5,990 nucleotides of DNA from Candidatus Altimarinota bacterium (GTDB lineage: Bacteria > Patescibacteriota > Gracilibacteria > BD1-5 > UBA6164), in assembly GCA_020631575.1 (NCBI GenBank), contig JAHDGX010000054.1:1-5990 (forward strand), written 5' to 3'. Made by a program: the position numbers and the translations under genes. Shown here piece after piece: positions 1 through 5,288 of the stretch (its first letter is position 1; the number at the start of each line of letters is the position of its first letter). Below the pieces are notes generated by a model. That model was not told where the DNA came from, made no database searches, and was given only the letters and a program-made list of their open reading frames with translations.

Positions 1-381
1 GATGCTATTACTCTTCTCGATAGCCAAAAAAATGTTATACAGATGGGAGGAACCATGAGACTCTGAAAGCAAGATAGTAAACTCAAATCTTGAATAATAA
101 AATCACTCTATAACATGAGTGACAGACTTACGTGAAATAATATAGTAAGTGAGAGATTTCGTCACAGATATGAAGTGCACCCAGATTTCGCAGAGCATCT
201 GAAAGCGAGCGATCTAAAAATAAGCGGGATAAGTCGAAAAGCTGGAATCGTACAGTTTATCGAAATGAATGAAAAAGTCCACCCATACTACGCTGCGACC
301 CAATCGCATCCAGAACTTACCAGTAAACTCGAGGATCCAGCTCCACTCTTTATCGGACTAGTAAAAGAGTGTCTCAAATAA
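1..381 (+). CDS. pyrG: CTP synthase, C-terminal part (5' end outside window)
   Basis: CTP synthase makes CTP from UTP, ATP and glutamine, the last step of de novo pyrimidine nucleotide synthesis, in the cytoplasm. The 126 residues here are the end of the glutamine amidotransferase (GATase) domain. Visible landmarks are GGTMRLG near the start, RFRHRYE in the middle and SHPE at residues 104-107 of the fragment. The His and Glu of HPE complete the Cys-His-Glu triad of the class I GATase; the Cys lies outside the window. Three in-frame TGA codons (64-66, 94-96 and one at the TG of DRLTGNN) must be glycine, and the first is the conserved Gly of MRLG. The stop is TAA at 379-381 and abuts the stop of the convergent HIT gene. 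Identification is by recognition of the family's conserved C-terminal motifs. Confidence 0.95.
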
Positions 382-831
382 TTACTTTTGAATCTTCACC
401 TCAGCATCTATAGGATAGCCTTGATTCTCTAGCATGCATCTCAGGTATTTTCCTTGGAGCTTCCCAGGAATAAAATGCATATGATAGTGCTCGACACTTC
501 TGTTTCACATCGTCTCGCGAGTCGCTGAAAAGTAATCTTTTTCTCAGAGACCTTCGTAAAAAGTCTTCATGAAACTATGGACTTCGGGGAGTTCTGCAAA
601 CTCTTCACTTTTGAGTTCTCAAACAAATTGAGCATGCCGTATAGGAACTGCCATAAGATGATTTTCTTGTCATGAGTATGGATACTTATTGAGGATTATC
701 TTCCAATATTCCAGAGTGTGAATGAGAGTATTTTTTGTATCCTCAGGATTACAGAAGGGACAATCTTCTCTCCCCATTACTCCATTTCCAATCTGGTCAT
801 GATATTCTTGTCTTGTTCCTATTCGTGACAT
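382..831 (-). CDS. HIT-domain nucleotide-binding protein
   Basis: The 149-residue protein belongs to the histidine triad superfamily, cytoplasmic enzymes that hydrolyse or transfer nucleotides from substrates such as AMP-lysine, AMP-NH2 or Ap4A. The triad HYHMHFI is at residues 115-121; by family knowledge the middle His (117) is the nucleophile. A CPFC pair at 24-27 looks like the zinc-binding half-site found near the N-terminus of many HIT proteins, and the NKYPYSGQENHLMAVPIRH stretch matches the conserved HIT core. Glycines 54, 71, 96 and 109 are TGA codons. The ATG at 829-831 lies 14 bp after the prfA stop and has no Shine-Dalgarno sequence, so the gene is probably co-transcribed with prfA. 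The stop is TAA. Length and the NKYP/PxRH core suggest the Ap4A phosphorylase/HINT-like side of the family, but the substrate cannot be told. Confidence 0.88.
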
Positions 832-845
832 AATAGTTGCTTATA

Positions 846-1922
846 TTATTCTCCTTTTCCGGCCTGTTCTAATTTCATTTGTTGATCTGCAACTGCGCAG
901 GCATCTATTATCGGGGCAAGTCTCCCAGTCATTACTTGTGGTATTCCTGAAAAGTTTTGCCCTATTCTGTGATCAGTGATTCTATCTTGCGGATAATTGT
1001 AGGTTCTAATTTTCTCTGATCTGTCTCATGAACCAACTTGTGCAAGACGTTCTTCACCAAGTTCTTTTTGTCTTCGTTCTTGTTCTACTGCATATATTTT
1101 CGCTCTGAGGATTTGATAAGCTTTTTCTCTGTTTTTATGCTGTGATCGTCATTCCTGACAAAATACTGAAATTCATGTTGGGATATGTACCATATGAATG
1201 GCTGAATCTGTCGTATTTACATGCTGTCCACCAGCTCCTGATGACTTAGTTGCTTTGATATCAAGATCTTCTTCTTTGAGCTCTACATCAAACTCTTCAG
1301 CCTCAGGCAAAATAGCTACTGTAATAGCCGAAGTATGAACTCTTCACTTATTCTCCGTTTCAGGGATTCTCTGCACTCTATGAACTCCAGATTCATATTT
1401 AAATCTGCTATATGCTCATTCTCATCGTACTTCAAATACCATTTCTTTCATCCCACCGGCATCCCCATGAGTTTGTTCTGTGATTTCTGTTTTAAAACCT
1501 TCTTCCTCAGCAAAGAGTATATAACTTCTTGCAAGTTCTCCAGCAAAAAGTGCTGCCTCATCTCACCCTGTACCAGCGCGTACTTCTACAATAATATTTT
1601 TATCATCATTTGGGTCCTTTGGAAGAAGTGCCATCTTCAGTTTTTCCTCATATTCTGGAATTTGGTCTTCTGCCTCTGAAATCTCCATTTTAAGCAGATC
1701 TCTCATCTCTTCCTCTTTTTCTTCTCCGAGCATTTGCTTGTTTTCATCAAGCTGCTCGTTGAGCATCTTATACTCTCTATACAGAGTCACAGCCTCCTCG
1801 ATCGATTTTTTGCGAGTTGCTACCTCTTTTACTTTTTTCTGATCCTTAAAAATCTCAGGGTCAGAGAGCTGAATCTCGAGGCTTTCAAATTCTTCTACCA
1901 GTGTGTCTAGGTTAAATTTCAT
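846..1922 (-). CDS. prfA: Peptide chain release factor 1
   Basis: RF1 binds UAA and UAG in the ribosomal A site and triggers release of the finished protein. Read with TGA as Gly the protein is 358 residues, close to E. coli RF1 (360). Domain 1 is the charged helical region at about 1-100. RAGTGGDEAALFAG is at 115-128. The stop-recognition tripeptide is PET at 187-189, the RF1-type PxT rather than the RF2-type SPF. The catalytic GGQ is at 231-233, followed by RSQHKNREKA. Seven glycines are TGA (120, 167, 169, 193, 250, 258, 299), including the second Gly of TGGDEA and the Gly of GSGDRS. The start ATG at 1920-1922 gives the usual RF1 N-terminus; no Shine-Dalgarno is seen. Retaining RF1 fits a UGA-recoded organism, because RF1 does not read UGA. 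The usual neighbour prmC is absent and the HIT gene follows instead. Confidence 0.97.
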
Positions 1923-1949
1923 GATGTTTTTTTTCTGTTTTAACGGACT

Positions 1950-1978
1950 ATTATAAGATGTTGCGCATGATAGTGAAA
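1950..1978 (-). promoter_or_regulatory. Possible prfA promoter
   Basis: On the minus strand a perfect TATAAT (plus-strand 1950-1955) lies about 27 bp before the prfA ATG, with a poor -35 (TTTCAC, 1973-1978) at 17 bp. The -10 is convincing; the -35 is weak. The site overlaps the candidate promoter of the divergent gene at 2019, so the two could interfere. Confidence 0.35.
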
Positions 1979-1989
1979 TATGGTAAAAT
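1961..1989 (+). promoter_or_regulatory. Possible promoter of the 2019 gene
   Basis: TTGCGC (1961-1966) and TAAAAT (1984-1989) are separated by 17 bp, about 30 bp before the ATG at 2019. The -35 matches the consensus only in its first three bases. The same TTGCGC hexamer occurs in the candidate promoter of the helix-turn-helix gene (5224-5229). This is inference from spacing and partial consensus. Confidence 0.28.
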
Positions 1990-2018
1990 AGCAAGAAAGC
2001 TTCTATTATAACACTGAA

Positions 2019-2717
2019 ATGAAAACTTTTACATTAAATAATCATAATGAGTATCCTGAAACATTGATTAGTGAAATTGATGAGTTTTGTATTAAAATTA
2101 TCGAAGGACTCGACGCAAAAATTTTAGCTCAAGAATACACCGGTTCTAAAGTTATTGATATTAAATGATTAACTAAGATTAGTACACATATTCATAGCAT
2201 CGCACAAGGTATAGAGATATCTCAAGAATTAGAAGATTCTATAAAATTAGGAAGTAGAGTAAGTGAATGAAAATATAGGCTAACTGAATTTGTAATATTT
2301 GCTATTTTAGATGTTTTTTTATTATTTCTACTTCATGAAAACTTTTGAATAAAAAAATGATTACTAATTTGATTCGCTATCATGAATATGAAATCATGAC
2401 TTTCTAGCGATTGATCTATTAATATTTCAAATGTAATAAACTGATACTACTGAAATTCTACTCCTAGTAACTCCAGAATTATACCAGTTGAATATGTCAT
2501 CGATTACTTTAAAGGTCAGTTAAAATCCAAACTTTGAGATTCTGTTAAATGCCCATTTTATTTCTCGCAAGAAAAAAATAAATGGATAAATAACTTATGG
2601 ATGTTTTTTGAAGATAAACTGTTTCCCGAGTTAAAAGAATTAGGTATAGAAAATGATTCAAGGTGAGGGAAATTTTTAAACTGAGAACTATGAAAATCAT
2701 GGCTCAATATTAATTAA
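2019..2717 (+). CDS. Unrecognised 232-residue protein, rich in TGA glycines
   Basis: I do not recognise this gene. Reading TGA as Gly gives an open frame of 232 residues from ATG 2019 to TAA 2715-2717. No TAA or TAG interrupts this very AT-rich stretch, which supports real coding. Thirteen of its 20 glycines are TGA (50, 84, 110, 114, 118, 127, 132, 142, 145, 173, 216, 222, 225), far more than in its neighbours. The N-terminal 85 residues look helical and polar. A hydrophobic stretch at about 91-121 (FVIFAILDVFLLFLL, then a glycine-spaced segment) could be a buried hairpin or a weak membrane segment, but it holds Asp, His and Lys. The C-terminus is mixed, with several Trp and Phe (180-200). 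There is no signal peptide or catalytic motif I can name. The gene is divergent from prfA and ends 2 bp from the convergent obg stop. No Shine-Dalgarno is seen. Base composition differs from neighbours, suggesting a fast-evolving or acquired gene. Confidence 0.72.
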
Positions 2718-2719
2718 AA

Positions 2720-4096
2720 CTACAATTTATACTTCAACTTCTCAAGTGGTACTTCTTTATTGGCTATCTTAATTTTTGGAGAAATATTTTCCTGCTCTGA
2801 CCCTTCGAAGAAGAAACTGTTATCTCTATCTTCTGCCTCTAATATCTGACTAAGTTTCTTTTCTATTTCTCTGATAACTCCGAATCTATCTAGAACATCA
2901 TAGACTCTCATGACAGCTTCTTTATTTTCAAAATCTGTCATGCGGACTATCTGTTCAAGACGTTTTCATGACGCTGTAAAAATCATATCTCACTCATATT
3001 CAACATGGGTTCTTTTCGGATCTCACTGATCATCATGGAGATCAAATACAACTGTTCCATCATCATTTTTTTCCTGCTCTTGCTTCTCTTCGAGATTCTT
3101 TGCTCCAGCTGAAATAATATTTTCTGCGAGATAATCCTTGAGCTCTTCAAGCCCATGACCAGTTGCAGCTGAGATAATAAAATATTTTTTATTTGGGAAC
3201 TTTTCTGAAAATTCTCAGAGAATGTGTTCTCGCATCTCATCATCTAGAAGATCTGCTTTTGAAAATACTATAATTTCCTCTTTTTGAGCAAGGAGCTCTG
3301 AAAACACTGTGAGCTCATATCTGATTCCTTCGTAGTCAGAAAATACTTGATCAAGTCTATAAAGATCTAGCATATGCAGGAGTACTCCTGTTCTCTCTAT
3401 ATGTTTGAGGAATTCTATTCCGAGTCATTTTCCTTCACTTGCACCAGGAATAAGTCCTGGAACATCTTCAAGCACCAAAGACTTTCCCTTATGGTCCATC
3501 ACCCCAAGATTTGGAGTCAATGTTGTAAATGGATAGTCTCCAATTTTCGGTTTTACATTTGAGAGCTTTGAAATAAGCGTAGATTTCCCAGCGCTTGGAA
3601 CTCCGATAATCCCTATATCTGCAACAAGTTTAAGTTCTAAATATATTTCTCTCTCTTCTGGAATATCTCCAAGCTCTGCAAATGCAGGAGCTTGACGAGT
3701 TGAACTCGTGAAATGGGCATTTCCATATCATCAGCGTCCTCACTTTGCTATACAAATTTTATCTCCATGATGCTTAAGATCATGGATAAGTTCTCTACTC
3801 TGCTCGTCTCTTATAAGTGTTCCAGCTGGAACTTTTAGAATTAAGTCTTCTCCATTTCGTCCATGACAGAGATTTGGCATCCCTTTTTCACCGTTTTCAG
3901 CTGTAAGTATTTTTTTATGTCTATATTCACTGAGCGTATTAAGATTTTCATCAGCAAGAATATATACATCCCCACCGTTTCATCCATCTCACCCCCAAGG
4001 ACCTCCTTTTGGGATATACTTTTCTCGTCTCCACGAAACAAGACCATCACCTCATTTTCCGGCAATTACTTTAACTGATACTTCATCTATAAACAT
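2720..4096 (-). CDS. obg: Obg family GTPase
   Basis: Obg (CgtA/ObgE) is an essential GTPase that binds the 50S ribosomal subunit and links its maturation to nucleotide state and growth. The 458-residue protein has all three domains. The glycine-rich Obg fold (about 1-157) includes GKGGDG, FRREK-like WRREKYIP and the GGPWGGDGGNGGD loop. The G domain (about 158-330) has G1 GVPSAGKST (165-173), G2 DYPFTT (187-192), G3 DVPG (211-214), G4 SKAD (279-282) and G5 SA (309-310). The C-terminal OCT domain (about 362-420) includes RMTDFENKEAV. A Glu/Lys-rich linker follows the G domain and an acidic tail ends the protein. Eleven glycines are TGA (15, 36, 39, 119, 122, 123, 224, 294, 358, 369, 377), several at invariant Obg-fold positions. 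G4 starts with Ser instead of the usual Asn. The stop is TAG. The start at 4094-4096 matches the family N-terminus MFIDEV; there is no Shine-Dalgarno. Confidence 0.97.
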
Positions 4097-4125
4097 GATT
4101 TTTTTCTAATTTTTATAACCTCGAG

Positions 4126-4153
4126 ATTGTAGGGATTTTTCACCATTTGTAAA
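4126..4153 (-). promoter_or_regulatory. obg promoter
   Basis: On the minus strand TTTACA (plus 4148-4153) and TACAAT (plus 4126-4131) are 16 bp apart, each with five of six consensus bases. Transcription would start near 4119, leaving a leader of about 23 nt before the obg ATG. It lies just after the terminator hairpin of the upstream membrane-protein gene, consistent with an independent obg transcript. Confidence 0.55.
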
Positions 4154-4160
4154 AGGAAAG

Positions 4161-4181
4161 TGGGCCCGATATACGGGCCCA
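4161..4181 (-). terminator. Hairpin terminator after the membrane-protein gene
   Basis: A perfect 8-bp GC-rich stem, TGGGCCCG with CGGGCCCA, surrounds a 5-nt loop (ATATA). It sits 14 bp after the TAG stop of the membrane-protein gene. Minus-strand sequence beyond it is only moderately T-rich (CTTTCCTTTT), so it is an imperfect intrinsic terminator. It separates this gene from obg. Confidence 0.6.
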
Positions 4182-4195
4182 ACATACATCCTAGT

Positions 4196-4702
4196 CTAGT
4201 GAAAATACATAGAACTGCCAAGCCAGACATGGAGTCCAACAAAACAAATCGAAAAGAGACGAGCAAACATGATGACATTTGGAAATGCTTTCACGAGAGT
4301 AAAGCCGGCAAGAACAGCAAGCTGGTCAGAAAGAATCCGGTTTACCCAATGCTCTGTACCTGCAAACCAAAACATCAAAGCCTCGAATGACTGCGTTTCT
4401 AGATAGTGCTCGGCAAGCTCCCAGAACGCGCAGATCAATATCATCAGAGCAATTGGATGGTGGAACCACTTTCTTTGCGAAATTGCAAAGTATGCTACTC
4501 CCATACCAGATGCCACATGCTCTATCGTCCAGATATCAAAGATTGCCTCGTCCTTGTACCCCCAAATACTTACAGAAGTTCCCATGATAGGAAGTAGTAA
4601 GTACGTGAGAACTATCACCAAAGACAAACTCCCCATGAGCTTTAACTCTGGGAGAAAGTTATGGTGATAGCGTTCTTCTAGGATAATTGATTTATCAAAC
4701 AT
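4196..4702 (-). CDS. Small polytopic membrane protein, function unknown
   Basis: The 168-residue protein is mostly hydrophobic, with probable membrane segments near 22-41, 58-75, 83-98, 127-143 and 145-162. Polar residues are embedded at spaced positions: EHVASGMG (61-68), WELAEH (94-99), GTEHWVNRILSDQ (115-127). The order of a membrane His, a WE..E helix, then an N...D helix followed by Gly recalls the layout of UPF0314/DUF2585 and DUF2238 (YjdF-like) membrane proteins. That is a resemblance in pattern only, not an assignment. None of its 9 glycines is TGA. It has the only strong Shine-Dalgarno in the window (AAAGGAGGA, 5 nt after the AGGAGG core), which fixes the ATG at 4700-4702. It has its own promoter and terminator, so it is a single-gene transcript. 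The stop is TAG. The buried charged residues suggest metal or headgroup binding rather than a passive anchor. Confidence 0.9.
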   Translation of the reverse strand: MFDKSIILEERYHHNFLPELKLMGSLSLVIVLTYLLLPIMGTSVSIWGYKDEAIFDIWTIEHVASGMGVAYFAISQRKWFHHPIALMILICAFWELAEHYLETQSFEALMFWFAGTEHWVNRILSDQLAVLAGFTLVKAFPNVIMFARLFSICFVGLHVWLGSSMYFH

Positions 4703-4706
4703 AACA

Positions 4707-4715
4707 TCCTCCTTT
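4707..4715 (-). promoter_or_regulatory. Strong Shine-Dalgarno of the membrane-protein gene
   Basis: The minus strand reads AAAGGAGGA ending 4 nt before the ATG at 4702. This is a near-perfect complement of the 16S rRNA 3' end and decides the start. None of the other starts in the window (831, 1922, 2019, 4096, 5289) has a comparable sequence. Confidence 0.85.
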
Positions 4716-4744
4716 CGTTGTAGATGAGCTTGAAAATCTTATAT

Positions 4745-4772
4745 TTTATAATGATAAAATTATGAAAGTCAA
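4745..4772 (-). promoter_or_regulatory. Promoter of the membrane-protein gene
   Basis: Minus-strand TTGACT (plus 4767-4772) and TATAAA (plus 4745-4750) are 16 bp apart. Start would be near 4738, giving a leader of about 36 nt that carries the Shine-Dalgarno. The -35 overlaps the end of the tRNA-cluster terminator, so terminator and promoter are packed together. Confidence 0.6.
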
Positions 4773-4803
4773 AAATAGCTTCTTATTTCTAAGAAGCTAT
4801 TTT
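4772..4803 (-). terminator. Terminator of the tRNA cluster
   Basis: A perfect 14-bp stem (4772-4785 with 4790-4803) closes a 4-nt loop TTTC. Reading on the minus strand, the stem is followed by a short T run and then GACTTT. It begins 15 bp after the CCA of the last tRNA. The stem is symmetric and also T-rich on the plus side (TTTTATTATTTT), so it could stop transcription both ways. Confidence 0.75.
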
Positions 4804-4818
4804 ATTATTTTCTGTAAA

Positions 4819-4895
4819 TGGTGTCACTAGGTGGATTTGAACCACCGACCTCGGGGATATGAATCCCGCGCTCTAACCAACTGAGCTATAGTGAC
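4819..4895 (-). tRNA. tRNA-Met(CAT), probably elongator; Ile2 possible
   Basis: A 77-nt cloverleaf with an encoded CCA (4819-4821). The acceptor is GTCACTA/TAGTGAC, the D stem GCTC/GAGC, the anticodon loop TTCATAT with anticodon CAT, and the T arm GGTGG-TTCAAAT-CCACC. The base of the anticodon stem has an A31-C39 mismatch. It lacks the C1-A72 mismatch of initiators, so it is either elongator Met or the Ile2 tRNA whose C34 becomes lysidine. The U32 loop and the GAGGTCGG variable region look more like elongator Met (compare Bacillus), but this is not certain. Confidence 0.9.
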
Positions 4896-4899
4896 ATAT

Positions 4900-4939
4900 A
4901 AAAAGCTGAGTGCTGAACTAAATTCAGTCTCAGCTTTTT
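4900..4939 (-). terminator. Long hairpin between two tRNAs (terminator-like)
   Basis: An 11-bp perfect stem (4900-4910 with 4929-4939: AAAAAGCTGAG/CTCAGCTTTTT) is extended by a 5-bp inner stem CTGAA/TTCAG after a small internal loop, with a 5-nt loop CTAAA. It ends in T5 on either strand. It lies between the initiator tRNA and the last tRNA of the cluster, so it could attenuate transcription of the last tRNA or be a processing site. Confidence 0.6.
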
Positions 4940-4951
4940 CTAAGATTTTTT

Positions 4952-5026
4952 TGGTTGCGGAGACTCGAATCGAACGAGTGACCTCCAGGTTATGAGCCTG
5001 GCGAGATACCACTTCTCCACTCCGCG
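4952..5026 (-). tRNA. Initiator tRNA-fMet(CAT)
   Basis: A 75-nt cloverleaf with encoded CCA (4952-4954). The first base pair is the unpaired C1/A72 (CGCGGAG with CTCCGCA), the hallmark of bacterial initiators that permits formylation. The D stem GAGA/TCTC keeps the A11-U24 pair also seen in initiators. The anticodon loop is CTCATAA with anticodon CAT. The anticodon stem CCAGG/CCTGG carries A29-U41 where most initiators have a third consecutive G-C pair. The D loop is short (AGTGGTA), which explains 75 rather than 77 nt. Confidence 0.95.
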
Positions 5027-5040
5027 GTATATTTTAAAAA

Positions 5041-5115
5041 TGGTATCGCCACGGAGAATCGAACTCCGGTTACATGGATGAAAACCATGGGTCCTAACCA
5101 CTAGACGATGGCGAC
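5041..5115 (-). tRNA. tRNA-Glu(TTC)
   Basis: A 75-nt cloverleaf with encoded CCA (5041-5043). The acceptor is GTCGCCA/TGGCGAT with a G1-U72 wobble, the D stem GTCT/GGAC is typical of Glu tRNAs, the anticodon stem CATGG/CCATG holds the loop TTTTCAT with anticodon TTC, and the T arm is CGGAG-TTCGATT-CTCCG. It is the first tRNA of the minus-strand cluster, 14 bp before the initiator tRNA. Confidence 0.95.
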
Positions 5116-5124
5116 ACATTTCAT

Positions 5125-5140
5125 GCTTTAGTAGTAAAGC
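5125..5140 (-). other. Small hairpin in the tRNA-cluster leader
   Basis: A perfect 6-bp stem GCTTTA/TAAAGC with loop GTAG in plus orientation lies between the promoter and tRNA-Glu. It starts right at the expected transcript 5' end, so it may shield or mark the precursor. It is short and could be chance. Confidence 0.35.
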
Positions 5141-5146
5141 TCGGGT

Positions 5147-5173
5147 ATTATATATAATTTAAGAATCAGTCAA
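5147..5173 (-). promoter_or_regulatory. tRNA-cluster promoter
   Basis: Minus-strand TTGACT (plus 5168-5173) and a perfect TATAAT (plus 5147-5152) are separated by 15 bp; a shifted -10, TAATAC, would give 17 bp. Transcription would start near 5140, about 25 nt before tRNA-Glu. The CCCGAG just after the -10 resembles a GC-rich discriminator as seen in stringently controlled stable-RNA promoters; that role is inference. Confidence 0.65.
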
Positions 5174-5209
5174 GTTTTTTCACAAAATTTTGCAAGCTCT
5201 GAAATCAAA

Positions 5210-5265
5210 GTAGACAAAAACTTTTGCGCGTATAAACATTTCCTCTATAGTGTTGTAGACAAAAA
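5210..5265 (+). repeat. 11-bp direct repeat around the HTH-gene promoter
   Basis: The sequence GTAGACAAAAA occurs at 5210-5220 and again at 5255-5265 in the same orientation, 45 bp apart. One copy lies before the candidate -35 and the other covers the expected start of transcription. This is a plausible operator pair, perhaps for the HTH protein encoded 23 bp downstream; binding is inferred. Confidence 0.45.
5224..5251 (+). promoter_or_regulatory. Possible promoter of the HTH gene
   Basis: TTGCGC (5224-5229) and TATAGT (5246-5251) are 16 bp apart. The -10 matches five of six consensus bases, the -35 only three. A start near 5258 would leave a leader of about 30 nt with no Shine-Dalgarno. Confidence 0.35.
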
Positions 5266-5288
5266 TATTAATAAAAAATCCACGACTT

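Noticed and set aside
1335..1679. Plus-strand open frame of 114 codons
   Set aside because: It lies antisense inside prfA; the protein is Phe/Ser/Cys-rich with no recognisable motif. A shadow of the true gene.
846..1922. prfA, obg and others as frameshifted pseudogenes
   Set aside because: Interruptions are only TGA, always in frame and at glycine positions. Recoding explains all of them without any frameshift.
2983..3243. Minus-strand open frame of 86 codons inside obg
   Set aside because: It is out of frame with Obg, which continues through this stretch once TGA is Gly. The same holds for 3841-4065.
3374..4078. Plus-strand open frames at 3374-3562 and 3863-4078
   Set aside because: Antisense to obg, with no conserved features and no upstream signals.
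4161..4181. GGGCCC hairpin as a protein-binding operator or restriction-site feature
   Set aside because: Its position just after a stop codon and its stem-loop form fit a terminator better.
4087..4597. Open frames overlapping the membrane-protein gene and the gap after it
   Set aside because: Those at 4160-4390, 4387-4587, 4406-4597 (+) and 4087-4278 (-) conflict with the well-supported membrane-protein gene or cross the terminator hairpin, and look non-protein-like.
4827..5012. Minus-strand open frame across two tRNAs
   Set aside because: It is the chance translation of the tRNA sequences and the hairpin between them.
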